Source: Paenibacillus xylanilyticus
GTDB lineage: Bacteria; Bacillota; Bacilli; Paenibacillales; Paenibacillaceae
DNA: 64,000 nt
Reading direction: 5' to 3'
Assembly (NCBI RefSeq): GCF_013359935.1
Contig: NZ_JABMCB010000201.1
Location: 1 to 64,000 of the forward strand
Positions 18,591 through 27,486 of the stretch are shown one piece after another (positions within the stretch are counted from its first letter, which is position 1; each line of letters opens with the position of its first letter). The position numbers and the translations under genes are program-made. The notes beneath the pieces were generated by a model. It did not search any database, had not been told where the DNA came from, and saw nothing but the letters and a program-made list of their open reading frames with translations.

Positions 18591-18658
18591 ATGGGCTGCC
18601 TGCTTTCCGGTTTTCAGAGTGAGATGACTATTCGATATGATGTAAAGGGGAGCTGTAT

Positions 18659-20002
18659 ATGAGAGGAAAAAGCAAACGGCTGTTCAATGTGTGGGCACTT
18701 GTACTTGCCACGATGATGGTCATCAGTGGATGTGGAAATGGTGAATCATCAGAAGTGGCCAGCTCCGGCGGTTCCGGAAGCAGTGGGGGGGAGTCTGTAA
18801 CCATCACATACTCCCAGTGGGGGACGGCAGAAGAGCTTCATCGGACACAGGAATTATTGGATCAGTTTATGAAGGAGAACTCTGATATTACGGTTAAGCT
18901 GGAGGGCAAGGATTGGGGCAGTTATTGGGATGGATTGACCGCGAATGCAGCGGGCGGCACGCTTCCTGACGTATTCAAAACCAGCTATGCCTATGTGGAG
19001 AAGTACGCCGAACTCGGCATTTTCAAGGAACTGAACGGCTTGCTTGCTGATAACCAGTTTGATCTGAACAACGTGGATCCAAGTCTGCTCGGTCTACATC
19101 AATATCAGGGCAAACAAGTATCCTTGCCCATCGATGCCAATGTCATCGTCTGGTATTATAACAAAGCCATATTTGAGAACGCCGCAACGAATCCTCACAA
19201 CGCTCCGGTTCCATCGCTTGAACCGACGTGGAATGAAATCACTGATATTGCAACGAAGATGACACTCGACAAAAATGGGAAAAGTGCGGATGAGGCTGGA
19301 TTTGATGCTGGCAATATCGTACAGTGGGGCATGTCGGTTTCCCCGGGATCCACAATGGATTGGTTCCTGGAGCCAGCGCTCTGGTCCAACGGCGCCAAGC
19401 TTGTGAATGACGATGGCTCGCTTGCGCTCGAAACACCGGAAGCAATGGAAGTGCTGAACTATTTTATCGATTTGACCAAAAATAAAAAAATTAACACCAC
19501 CCCTGCTCAGATTGAAGGGTTGGGAGGACAGGTTAACCTCGCAATCACTACGTCGAAGGTAGCGATGAATCCGGGTGGCAGCTGGAATACAACCAACTAC
19601 CAGGAGGCTGGCGTGGAATACGGCATTTCGTATCTGCCCAAATTCAAAACCAACCAGACCGTAGTTCAGCCTGCCGGACTTGCGATCAGCTCCAACACCA
19701 AACACGAAGAAGCGGCCTACAAGCTGCTCGCTTGGCTCGCCGGACCGGAGGGCCAGACCGAACTGGCGAAGCAAGGATACTCCATTCCGGCCAATAAGGC
19801 AGCGGCAGATGCCTACATTTCCACTGTTGGCGAAGATAATAAAATCTTCCTGGACGCGCAGCAGTACGGCATTGTTTCACCGTTTACGACGAAGAAAACC
19901 GATCTGGTATGGACGTATGGTGAGCAATCCCTTAAACTTCCGCTTGCAGGAGATGGGGATCTCAAGGCAGCGCTTCAGGATCTCGCGTCCAAGATGCAAT
20001 AA
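18659..20002 (+). CDS. CUT1 sugar-binding lipoprotein
   Basis: Extracellular solute-binding protein family 1, 447 aa. Signal peptide with lipobox ISGC (Cys near 22), Ser/Gly linker, then the binding fold starting VTITYSQWGTAEE. It is the last gene of the Gfo/Idh-permease operon, spaced 68 nt from the second permease. The substrate is presumably the product of the divergent secreted DUF4832 protein, an inference from shared operators only. Confidence 0.87.
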   Translation: MRGKSKRLFNVWALVLATMMVISGCGNGESSEVASSGGSGSSGGESVTITYSQWGTAEELHRTQELLDQFMKENSDITVKLEGKDWGSYWDGLTANAAGGTLPDVFKTSYAYVEKYAELGIFKELNGLLADNQFDLNNVDPSLLGLHQYQGKQVSLPIDANVIVWYYNKAIFENAATNPHNAPVPSLEPTWNEITDIATKMTLDKNGKSADEAGFDAGNIVQWGMSVSPGSTMDWFLEPALWSNGAKLVNDDGSLALETPEAMEVLNYFIDLTKNKKINTTPAQIEGLGGQVNLAITTSKVAMNPGGSWNTTNYQEAGVEYGISYLPKFKTNQTVVQPAGLAISSNTKHEEAAYKLLAWLAGPEGQTELAKQGYSIPANKAAADAYISTVGEDNKIFLDAQQYGIVSPFTTKKTDLVWTYGEQSLKLPLAGDGDLKAALQDLASKMQ

Positions 20003-20057
20003 ATCGATAACGAGAGAGTTTTCGTTGTAGATTTGCAGAATATAAAAGTAGTATTCG

Positions 20058-20106
20058 GCGGCAGTCATGGGAAAGAAACAGCCCAAGGCTGCCGCTGTTC
20101 ATTTTT
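20058..20106 (+). terminator. Probable terminator before lacI
   Basis: Arms GCGGCAG and CTGCCGC separated by a 24-nt loop, followed by an interrupted T-rich run. The large loop makes this only moderately convincing. Confidence 0.5.
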
Positions 20107-20168
20107 CATTTTTTGCATAGAGAGCTCATGTGAAGCCTGATGTCAGAGACCATAAACCTTAGAGCGCA

Positions 20169-20197
20169 TTGACTTCTTGCAAGGAGAAATATAGAAT
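20169..20197 (+). promoter_or_regulatory. SigA-type promoter of lacI-family gene
   Basis: TTGACT, 17-nt spacer, TAGAAT. The fifth operator begins 6 nt downstream, over the expected start of transcription. Confidence 0.65.
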
Positions 20198-20202
20198 TAT
20201 AT

Positions 20203-20211
20203 TTGCCGCAA
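20203..20211. promoter_or_regulatory. Putative autoregulatory operator O5
   Basis: TTGCCGCAA within ATTTGCCGCAAAT, the same sequence as O2-O4. Its position on the predicted transcription start implies autorepression. Confidence 0.72.
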
Positions 20212-20290
20212 ATTTGTGTTTGCAAGAATGAAATTGCCCCAATATCCATTGGGTTTGAATAGAAAGCTAGAGGAAAGGTGGGGCTTCAAA

Positions 20291-21331
20291 TTGGCTAAAT
20301 TGAAGGACATTGCAGAACGCGTAGGGGTATCCATCTCGACCGTTTCACGTGTAATGAAAAATGATGTCAACCGCTCCGTGAGTGAGGAGACCCGCAAGAA
20401 AATATGGGAAACGGCAGAGGAACTGGGGTATCGTTCACAGCGTCCCGTGAAGAAAAAGAAAATGGAACCCAAAACGTCGTATGCAATCGGCTGCGTTGTG
20501 GCCATTCCGCAGAACAAATACAACAGTCCTTATTTTTCGGTCATTATGGAAGGCATCGAGAAGCAGTTGGCTGAATCCGGCATGCGCCTGGAGTTTGTGT
20601 ACAGCATAGAGAACGATGGGGATACTGTGCAGCTGCAGTCTCTGGTGAAGGAACATCGGATTGATGGCATGATTGTGGTGGAGCGAATTGACCCGGAAGC
20701 GTATCGCTGGCTCAAGGCCAATGTGCGCTCTGTTGTGGGGGTGGATATCACGGACCCCGACATTCCTGTGGTGGGTTATGACCGGGAAGCGGCTGCGAGA
20801 GAGGCGACGAATCATCTGATCGCCCAGGGTCATCGCCTGATTGCCTATGTTGGCGGCGCGGAATACAAAAATGATTTCCGGGCGGAAAAACGTTTCCTTG
20901 GTTACCAGCGGGCGATGAATGAGGCGGGGCTTCCGATTGACGACGACTGGGTCATTGATGTGAAGTGGGATGTATCGCTGAGTTATGAACTGACCCGGAA
21001 GGCATTTGCCAACAATGAGAGCAGACCTACTGCCATTTTTGCAGCAAGTGACATGATGGCCATTGCTGCGATGCGGGCAGCAACCGAGCAAGGTCTACGC
21101 GTACCGGAGGACATCGCCTTTTTTGGTGTGGATAATATTGAAATATCCGAATTCACTTCTCCACCGCTGTCGACCATCCATGTACCTAAACTGGAGATGG
21201 GGATGTTCGCGGTCAAGCAGCTGCTGGATTATCTGGATCATCAGCATGAAGTGGCTGTCAAAGTCATCATTCCGTACCGCTGTATATTTCGTCAGTCTTC
21301 CAATAGCAAGCGGGAAAGTGATTCGGTCTAA
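20291..21331 (+). CDS. LacI-family transcriptional regulator
   Basis: Repressor of the LacI/GalR family, 346 aa. N-terminal helix-turn-helix KLKDIAERVGVSISTVSRVM at residues 3-22, a basic hinge, then a periplasmic-binding-protein-like effector domain (about 60-335). I chose TTG 20291, which gives the family's usual N-terminus and has GGTGGGG just upstream; the open frame from 20216 would overlap operator O5 and put 25 foreign residues before the HTH. It follows the importer operon it probably controls: the palindrome TTGC(C/G)GCAA occurs at its own promoter and four times in the divergent DUF4832/Gfo-Idh region. The effector is presumably the imported sugar. Confidence 0.88.
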   Translation: MAKLKDIAERVGVSISTVSRVMKNDVNRSVSEETRKKIWETAEELGYRSQRPVKKKKMEPKTSYAIGCVVAIPQNKYNSPYFSVIMEGIEKQLAESGMRLEFVYSIENDGDTVQLQSLVKEHRIDGMIVVERIDPEAYRWLKANVRSVVGVDITDPDIPVVGYDREAAAREATNHLIAQGHRLIAYVGGAEYKNDFRAEKRFLGYQRAMNEAGLPIDDDWVIDVKWDVSLSYELTRKAFANNESRPTAIFAASDMMAIAAMRAATEQGLRVPEDIAFFGVDNIEISEFTSPPLSTIHVPKLEMGMFAVKQLLDYLDHQHEVAVKVIIPYRCIFRQSSNSKRESDSV

Positions 21332-21401
21332 ACTTAGGCCCATTTTTGTTGGTAATCCCGTTACATAGTGAGAAGATCATTTGATTCACAAGTGTTAACC
21401 G

Positions 21402-21444
21402 AAGAGTTCCCTCATCCAAGACTGGATGAAGGAACTCTTTTTTT
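21402..21444. terminator. Bidirectional terminator between lacI and araC
   Basis: Near-perfect 17-bp stem (AAGAGTTCCCTCATCCA and its complement) with loop AGAC, then a T run; A-rich on the other side. It serves both convergent genes and touches the end of the AraC gene. Confidence 0.85.
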
Positions 21445-22348
21445 ATAGCATTCGGGATAATTTCCGGTACTCCCGAGGGGATATCCCTTCATGTTTGCGG
21501 AAAGTGCGGCTGAAATAATGAATGTCCGGGTAACCACTTCGTATGCCAACGACCTCGATGGAACAGTCCGTTTCCCGCAACAATTTACGTGCTTCACTCA
21601 GACGGATGGATTGAATGTATTCGTTTGGGGGTATGCCGACCATCTGTTTGAACAGTTTGGCCATGTGATCCACGCTCAGATTCAAATGTTTGGCTATGCC
21701 TGAATTGGTCCAAGGCTCTGAAGGAGCTGCTTCGATCTGTTTCATGAGCTCGCGCAGCTTGTCTCCGTGAACGGAAACATGGCGAGACGAGCTCAGGTAC
21801 GGAGAACGCAGCAGATAGGTAAGCAGCTGCAGCATCAATGCTTTGCATATCAGTTCATATCCTGGTGGACGCATCGTAAATTCATGAACCAGCTGCTCCA
21901 TCAGCTGAACTGCAGCAGAGGACGGTGTATAGACTGGATTCGCAGATAACGGTGTCATCCCTTCTGCGCAGGCTTCCGCGGCGAATTTATGCAGCTGAAC
22001 ATGGTCTTCGTTTACAACCATATCCGCCTCGGTCTGTATGGTCAATTCATTAAAAAAGTCAAAGTGAATGCCGATGAAACGTGTCTTCGGATGGGATACG
22101 GCTTCATTCTGATGATAGACCCCGGACGGCAGCATAATGAGCTGTCCCGCCTTCAGTGTATAGCGTGTATCGTGCATGTAGGTTGCTGCTTCGCCCTCAC
22201 AGACGTACAACAGTTCAAAATCATACAATCGCCGTCTTGGCAGCTTACCTGGGGGGAGAGTCTGGAACTGCGCGTAGTGAACAGTGGGAGACCATTCCCT
22301 GAAACTGGCGGTTCTTTTTACTGGATAATCCGTTTGTGGGAGGGACAC
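21443..22348 (-). CDS. AraC-family regulator with cupin-like sensor domain
   Basis: Transcription regulator, 301 aa: N-terminal AraC-type beta-barrel (about 25-160; LKAGQLIMLPSGVYH motif) and C-terminal double helix-turn-helix (about 205-300) ending SPREYRKL. Start taken as GTG 22348 with AGAGGAG upstream; an in-frame TTG at 22372 is an alternative. It is divergent from the CBM9-like/isomerase/Gfo-Idh operon and likely controls it. That operon's TATAAT box at 22458 has no good -35 box, as expected for an activator-dependent promoter. Confidence 0.82.
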   Translation of the reverse strand: MSLPQTDYPVKRTASFREWSPTVHYAQFQTLPPGKLPRRRLYDFELLYVCEGEAATYMHDTRYTLKAGQLIMLPSGVYHQNEAVSHPKTRFIGIHFDFFNELTIQTEADMVVNEDHVQLHKFAAEACAEGMTPLSANPVYTPSSAAVQLMEQLVHEFTMRPPGYELICKALMLQLLTYLLRSPYLSSSRHVSVHGDKLRELMKQIEAAPSEPWTNSGIAKHLNLSVDHMAKLFKQMVGIPPNEYIQSIRLSEARKLLRETDCSIEVVGIRSGYPDIHYFSRTFRKHEGISPREYRKLSRML

Positions 22349-22457
22349 GGGCTCAGCTCCTCTCTTATGCAATTCAATGACCTGATCATTTTAAAAACAA
22401 AACGGAATTGTACAAATAATCTCTTGATCTTCTAAATAAAAATCCGAATGACTCATC

Positions 22458-22463
22458 TATAAT
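22458..22463 (+). promoter_or_regulatory. -10 box of the CBM9-like operon
   Basis: Perfect TATAAT about 70 nt before the first gene, without a recognisable -35 at 16-18 nt. This suggests activator dependence on the divergent AraC protein. Confidence 0.4.
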
Positions 22464-22532
22464 ACAAGTATTATCACATGTTCAACCCATAGTTACAACA
22501 TCACGGATTAAGTCAAAAGGAGTTGAAGTGGA

Positions 22533-23177
22533 TTGAACACTTTTTCCGCGGAACGAAACCCCAGATATCGCTGTAACGCATTCGCGTTTATGGCAGCGGG
22601 TGAGTTTCCTGCTCCTGATGATTGGGAGAAGTGTGTGCCGCTGAAATTGGTCGATACAGTGACGGGCCTGCCTCCTCTGCAAGCCACAGAAGTGCGCTTG
22701 GGCTGGAGTGAGGAATACCTGCATATCCGTTATGTATGTCAGGACCCCTATGTCGTATCCGACTTCACGGAACGAGATCAGCCTTTGTATGAACAGGACG
22801 TTGTTGAGATTTTTATCGACGAAGAAGGCGGTGGCCTGAAGTATATGGAGCTTGAGGTCAGCCCGCACAATGTTGTATTCGATGCCTTTATTCATAATGT
22901 CGATGGAGCTGGTTTGAATCTGAAGGCAGACGTCACTTGGCAGATGAAAGGGCTTCGAACGAAGGTAGAAACGGATGATCAAGGCAACCGGGTATACTTT
23001 ATCCACATTCCATCCTGTAATTTCAAGTCACCTCTAACTTCGGGATTGTGCTGGAAAGTGAACATGTATCGCATAGACGAAAATGAGCAGGGAGAACGGG
23101 AGTACCAGGCTTGGCAGCCTACTGGTGCCATTAACTTTCATATACCTGCCAAGTTTGGTCTGTTTCAACTGGTATAG
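22533..23177 (+). CDS. CBM9-like carbohydrate-binding protein without signal peptide
   Basis: A 214-aa single-domain protein resembling the CBM9-like (DUF1083) fold. Features are VRLGWSEEYLHIRYVCQDPYV, DVVEIFIDEEG, and a final WQPTGAINFHIPAKFG. This fold binds sugar ends in xylanases, but here there is no signal peptide, membrane segment or catalytic domain, so it would stay in the cytoplasm. Start is TTG with AAAGGAG upstream. It is the first gene of an operon with a sugar isomerase/epimerase and a Gfo/Idh oxidoreductase. Function unknown; a cytosolic sugar-binding or glycan-processing role is inference. Confidence 0.72.
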   Translation: MNTFSAERNPRYRCNAFAFMAAGEFPAPDDWEKCVPLKLVDTVTGLPPLQATEVRLGWSEEYLHIRYVCQDPYVVSDFTERDQPLYEQDVVEIFIDEEGGGLKYMELEVSPHNVVFDAFIHNVDGAGLNLKADVTWQMKGLRTKVETDDQGNRVYFIHIPSCNFKSPLTSGLCWKVNMYRIDENEQGEREYQAWQPTGAINFHIPAKFGLFQLV

Positions 23178-23226
23178 GATCGCCATGCCAAACGAAAACA
23201 AAGGATATGATGAGGAGGGATTTGAG

Positions 23227-24075
23227 ATGAAAAAAGGGATTAACATCTGGTCGTTTCCAGGGGACTGGGCCATTGCAGATTGTATTAAGACAGCCAAGGA
23301 GGCTGGCTTCGATGGAATTGAGCTTTCGCTGAATGGGGAAGGTGAGCTAAGCCTGTCTGCTACAGATCAGGAAGTCCGCGATATTCGGGTACGTCTAGAA
23401 GAGGCTGGGCTGGAAATTGCAGGCCTGGCGACTGGGTTATACTGGGATTATCCGATGACGAGTGCCAATCCGGAGATCCGTACCAAAGCACTGGATGTGT
23501 GCAAAAGACAGTTGGAACTTGCTTCGGCATTTGGCGTGGATACGATCCTGGTTATTCCAGGTGCCGTAGGAGTTGATTTTATCCCTGACAGCGAAGTGAC
23601 CGATTACGAGGTGGCCTATGAGCGGGCCCAGGAAGCTATTGCCCACCTGCTGCCGTATGCTGAACGTGCCGGAGTGTCGATTGGCATTGAAAACGTATGG
23701 AACAAGTTTCTGGTGTCACCGCTTGAACTTCGTACGTTCATCGATTCATTCCAGTCCGAGTATGTAGGTTCCTACTTTGACGTAGGCAATGTGGTGCAGA
23801 ATGGCTATCCGGAACAGTGGGTTCGCATTCTCGGACACCGGATCAAAAAGGTACACTTTAAGGACTATCGCCGGCAAGCGGGCGGACTGCATGGTTTTGT
23901 TGACCTGCTGGCTGGGGATGTGAATTATCCTGCAGTTATGGAAGCACTGCATGCCATCGGATACGACAATTACGTCACGGCGGAGATGATTCCCCCATAC
24001 ACCCATCATTCCCAACAGATTGTCTATAACACATCGAGAGCGTTGGATGCCATCTTGGAGAGACCCATCCAATAA
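23227..24075 (+). CDS. Sugar phosphate isomerase/epimerase family protein
   Basis: Xylose-isomerase-like TIM-barrel enzyme, 282 aa. Likely metal ligands are visible in order: Glu in IGIENVW (about 155), Asp in SYFDVGN (about 182), His in KKVHFKD (about 208) and Glu in TAEMIP (about 255), the pattern of ketose 3-epimerases and related enzymes. ATG 23227 has GAGGAGGG upstream; an open frame running back to 23083 overlaps the preceding gene and is not used. Gfo/Idh genes are often paired with such enzymes in the breakdown of modified sugars. Substrate not determinable. Confidence 0.82.
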   Translation: MKKGINIWSFPGDWAIADCIKTAKEAGFDGIELSLNGEGELSLSATDQEVRDIRVRLEEAGLEIAGLATGLYWDYPMTSANPEIRTKALDVCKRQLELASAFGVDTILVIPGAVGVDFIPDSEVTDYEVAYERAQEAIAHLLPYAERAGVSIGIENVWNKFLVSPLELRTFIDSFQSEYVGSYFDVGNVVQNGYPEQWVRILGHRIKKVHFKDYRRQAGGLHGFVDLLAGDVNYPAVMEALHAIGYDNYVTAEMIPPYTHHSQQIVYNTSRALDAILERPIQ

Positions 24076-24130
24076 AATCGTATAACAACGAATAACAGAA
24101 CTCATTATTTTGATATTAGGAGGCAAACAC

Positions 24131-25174
24131 ATGTTAAAAGTGGGTTTGGTTGGTTTCGGATTTATGGGACGTATGCATTTTGATAACTATGTACGCCTCG
24201 CCTCGGAGGGGGAGCCTGTAGAACTCGTCGCCATCTGTGATTTGAAAATAGAGGAACTGAAGCATGGGAAAGCAGCCGGAAATATGGCGACAGAGCAGGA
24301 GATCTATGACCTTACACCTTATCGGCTGTATGATGATATCGCTGTGATGGTGGAGCAGGAGGAACTGGATATCATTGATATTACATTGCCTACGCCGCTG
24401 CACGCGGAATTAACATGTGCCATGTTGGAAAAGGGCATCCATGTGCTGTGTGAGAAGCCGGTTGCACGCAATTCAGCGGATGGGTGGAAGATGGCACATG
24501 CCGCCAAACAGACTGGGAAAACACTGATGATCGGTCAGTGCTTGCGCTTCTGGCCTGCGTATGACTATCTGAAATCCGTGGTGGAAGACGGTCGTTATGG
24601 AGCGGTAAAGGCAGGCTATTTCTTCCGTGGTTCAGGTTTGCCTCAACCATGGTTTCTGGATGGAGACAAAAGTGGTGGCTGCATTTTGGATATGCACATT
24701 CATGATGCGGACATCATCCACTGGCTGTTTGGCAAGCCGGATCAGGTTTCCACACTCGCTCGTAACGTGATTCCAGGAAGCGGCTATGACACGGTATCGA
24801 CCCATTATGTTTATCCTGACGGCAAGGTGCTGAATGCACAGGCGGATTGGACGCTGGAGGGGGATTATGGTTTCTCGATGACATACCGAGTGAATTTTGA
24901 GAAGGGGAACCTCGTTTTCGAAAACGGTGAACTCAAAGTGAACCCGAATGACGCTCCAGGTTTTGTTGCCGATCTTTCCCCGGACTCGGGATATTATCAC
25001 CAGATCCGTTATTTTATCCGGTCGGTAGCAGAAGGGAAGCCTGTAACGGTATGCACACCGGAGAGTGCGGTTGGCAGTCTTGAAATCATTGAGGCGGAGA
25101 TGCGTTCTGCGGATGATCGGGGTGCGCTCGTATCGCTCGGGGAGAAGGCTGGCAGCCTGACAGCGGAGGCATAG
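24131..25174 (+). CDS. Second Gfo/Idh/MocA-family oxidoreductase
   Basis: NAD(P)-dependent oxidoreductase, 347 aa. Rossmann motif GFGFMG near 8-13, EKP motif in LCEKPVARN near 97, and DMHIHDADIIHW near 180 in the position of the catalytic Lys/His region of the family. AGGAGG lies 9 nt before ATG 24131. Last gene of the three-gene cluster with CBM9-like protein and isomerase/epimerase; it is only distantly similar to the Gfo/Idh protein at 15.7 kb. Confidence 0.83.
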   Translation: MLKVGLVGFGFMGRMHFDNYVRLASEGEPVELVAICDLKIEELKHGKAAGNMATEQEIYDLTPYRLYDDIAVMVEQEELDIIDITLPTPLHAELTCAMLEKGIHVLCEKPVARNSADGWKMAHAAKQTGKTLMIGQCLRFWPAYDYLKSVVEDGRYGAVKAGYFFRGSGLPQPWFLDGDKSGGCILDMHIHDADIIHWLFGKPDQVSTLARNVIPGSGYDTVSTHYVYPDGKVLNAQADWTLEGDYGFSMTYRVNFEKGNLVFENGELKVNPNDAPGFVADLSPDSGYYHQIRYFIRSVAEGKPVTVCTPESAVGSLEIIEAEMRSADDRGALVSLGEKAGSLTAEA

Positions 25175-25263
25175 TTTATTCTGTAATGTGAAATTAATCC
25201 ATGACGATCTGTCATCATGTGGATATACTGGAATGAGATTGTTTTTCCGGGAGGTCCCTTGTC

Positions 25264-25572
25264 ATGAAAAATCGTACCGTGGCGTACTGGCTCTTATTTA
25301 TCAATGCGATCAATCTAATTACTCTGGTAGCCTATCCATATATGCTGTTTATGAGCTTCTATATGATTGCAAGCAGTAAAACAGACGATTATATACTGGA
25401 ATATATTGCCGCAGGGGTACTGGCTACCTATCCGGTCCCGGTCCTGGCATCGTTCACCTGCTGGGCGTTCTATAAGAACTATAAGTTCAAGACTGCGCTG
25501 GTCATGGCAAATTTGATACTGATTTGGGTGGCCATTCTTTTGCTTGCGGCGCTTGCCTCTACCCTGGTCTAG
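25264..25572 (+). CDS. Small three-helix membrane protein, unknown function
   Basis: A 102-aa protein with hydrophobic stretches at about 7-35, 45-68 and 78-101, short polar loops and no recognisable catalytic motif. A GGGAGG ribosome site precedes ATG, and a strong terminator follows, so it is probably a real gene. No family recognised; it is monocistronic, 89 nt after the Gfo/Idh gene. Confidence 0.65.
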   Translation: MKNRTVAYWLLFINAINLITLVAYPYMLFMSFYMIASSKTDDYILEYIAAGVLATYPVPVLASFTCWAFYKNYKFKTALVMANLILIWVAILLLAALASTLV

Positions 25573-25581
25573 ACTAATGAG

Positions 25582-25626
25582 AAAAAGAGCAGAACCTTCC
25601 TATACGAAGGTTTTGCTCTTTTCTTT
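25582..25626. terminator. Bidirectional terminator
   Basis: A 17-bp perfect stem (AAAAGAGCAGAACCTTC and complement) with a short loop. It serves the small membrane protein and the convergent nucleotidase gene. Confidence 0.88.
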
Positions 25627-25629
25627 TGG

Positions 25630-27234
25630 CTATCTGCCAACAACTCTCCAATTATTGGCCTGCTCCACCTTCAAAGGCTGATGCCTGCGGATATAATCCT
25701 CCACCAGTGCTGCCATATCGGTGGCGCCTTCGTGCAGTACCTTTTTGCCAGGGTACATCGCGTAGTCTCCGCCACCTGCCGCACGATAACTGTTCATCAC
25801 CACCGAATATGTATCCGTCATCTCAAGCGGTTTACCTTCACGTTCCAGCCGGATCACACGATTCCCCACAGGCTCTGATATATCCAGCTCGTATTCAATA
25901 CCTGCCCACATGTCATAGTTATAATGCTGCGGTTTCGGGGTCATGTAAGCCGGATTGACCATCACCTTGCCAGAAGCATCCACCTCAAAGTAACGAGCCG
26001 TTTGCTCCAGTGCATCCCGAATGTCCTGACCGCTTAGCTCCAATACAGTCAATGTGTTGGGATAGATAAAATTGGATAACACATCCCGAACCGTAATGTG
26101 GTGTCCGAAGCCACGAGCTTCTTCACTGAGCAGTGCCGTATTGGAAAGCTCAGCCCCGGTCGCTTCCATCTGTACCTGATGCACAAAGTCAATGAAGGGA
26201 TGTGCCGAGAGCCGCAGAGCAGTGGCATCGTTGATGGACAGGTCCCCGGCTACCTCGCCAATCGGCTGGTCGAGCCAAGCCTGAGCCGCGTTTTCCAAGT
26301 CTTCCGTAAGATCCATGACGACAGCATCCGGCTGTACGTTACTGTTCTCATCCAGAAGCAGCAAACGAGCTTCTTTCTCGGTAATCTTCCACGTTCCGTC
26401 CGAATGCTGCTCTAACTGAACGTTTACTTGTCCAATACCGCTGCCGCTGAAGCTGGGTTGAATGACGGTCACGCCATGAATTTCGGCGGTAAGCTGACGG
26501 TGCTGATGCCCGGTCAGAAGTACATCAATGCCTTCGATGTCACGACAGATGGCATAGCCCTGGTTTTCTCCGGTTAACCGCTCGGCAGGCTCCCCCGTCT
26601 CCAGATCACACTCAAACCCGCCATGATAGCTGACCACCATCACGTCCGGCCGCTCATGCTCGCGAATGTAACCAACCCATTTCCGAATGGTCTCCAATGC
26701 GTCAAGGAACTGCAGGCCTTCTATATTTTTTGGATGCTCCCAGTTCGGGATATAGTGAGTGGTTGCACCAAGCAGGGCTACTTTAACACCCGAAGATAAT
26801 GTCTTGATGAGATAAGGGGGACCATACGCCGGTACCTCCGGCTGTTCACTGCTTACAATATTGGCAGATAACCATGGGAAATGGGAGGCTTCAACCGCTC
26901 CGCGCAGCAATTCCTGACCATAGTTGAACTCGTGATTGCCCATTACAGCAGCATCATAGCCGAGTTCATTCAGAACAGTGATGAAGGGATGAGCTTCGTG
27001 ATTCGTAACCAAGGAGGCCGCATACGAGGCCAGAGGAGAGCCCTGCAGCAGATCCCCGTTATCCACCAGCATTAATTCGGGTGACCGTTCACGCTCCTTG
27101 CGAATCAGGGAAGTGAGCAGAGCAAGCCCTGCCGGGCGGTACGCATTGGTATTGTAATGGATGGGGCGGATGGCCCCGTGCAGATCGCTAGTGAACAAAA
27201 TGTCGAAGCTGGATGTATTCGTTATGGATGTCAT
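25630..27234 (-). CDS. Cytosolic 5'-nucleotidase/UDP-sugar hydrolase-type metallophosphatase
   Basis: Two-domain metallophosphoesterase, 534 aa. Catalytic motifs in order: SDLHG (about 15), DNGDLLQGS (about 58), GNHEF (about 100), VVSYHGG and GHQHRQL (about 230), then the C-terminal 5'-nucleotidase substrate domain with NSYRAAGGGDYAMY. Relatives are usually exported; this one begins directly with the catalytic domain and has no signal peptide, placing it in the cytoplasm. Start at 27234 has AGAGGAG upstream. It diverges from a phosphonate/phosphite-type importer, suggesting a joint role in phosphorus scavenging or in hydrolysing nucleotide-like phosphoesters, which is inference. Confidence 0.85.
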   Translation of the reverse strand: MTSITNTSSFDILFTSDLHGAIRPIHYNTNAYRPAGLALLTSLIRKERERSPELMLVDNGDLLQGSPLASYAASLVTNHEAHPFITVLNELGYDAAVMGNHEFNYGQELLRGAVEASHFPWLSANIVSSEQPEVPAYGPPYLIKTLSSGVKVALLGATTHYIPNWEHPKNIEGLQFLDALETIRKWVGYIREHERPDVMVVSYHGGFECDLETGEPAERLTGENQGYAICRDIEGIDVLLTGHQHRQLTAEIHGVTVIQPSFSGSGIGQVNVQLEQHSDGTWKITEKEARLLLLDENSNVQPDAVVMDLTEDLENAAQAWLDQPIGEVAGDLSINDATALRLSAHPFIDFVHQVQMEATGAELSNTALLSEEARGFGHHITVRDVLSNFIYPNTLTVLELSGQDIRDALEQTARYFEVDASGKVMVNPAYMTPKPQHYNYDMWAGIEYELDISEPVGNRVIRLEREGKPLEMTDTYSVVMNSYRAAGGGDYAMYPGKKVLHEGATDMAALVEDYIRRHQPLKVEQANNWRVVGR

Positions 27235-27486
27235 TTTACAATCTCCTCTAATATATAAGTTTAAACATAAGGGATTACAGGCTGTTTTGCCTATAAATAA
27301 CGAGTGAAGACCAGCCTCTCTACCTATATCTTCAACCATAATGAGCCTATTCTAACAGATGAAAGTCTCTCTGACAGCCTGACAAGAAACTTTACAAAAC
27401 TCCAAATTTCGTTTCACATCGCGCAAATATTTGCCAATTATAGTAGACAAGTATTGAAAAATAGAAACTCTTTGGAGGGTGTTCGC

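Noticed and set aside
27371-27418. TNACA-like repeats resembling a PhoP box upstream of phnD
   Set aside because: Only two hexamers (27391 and 27413) keep an 11-nt period; the intermediate repeats do not match, so a Pho box cannot be supported.
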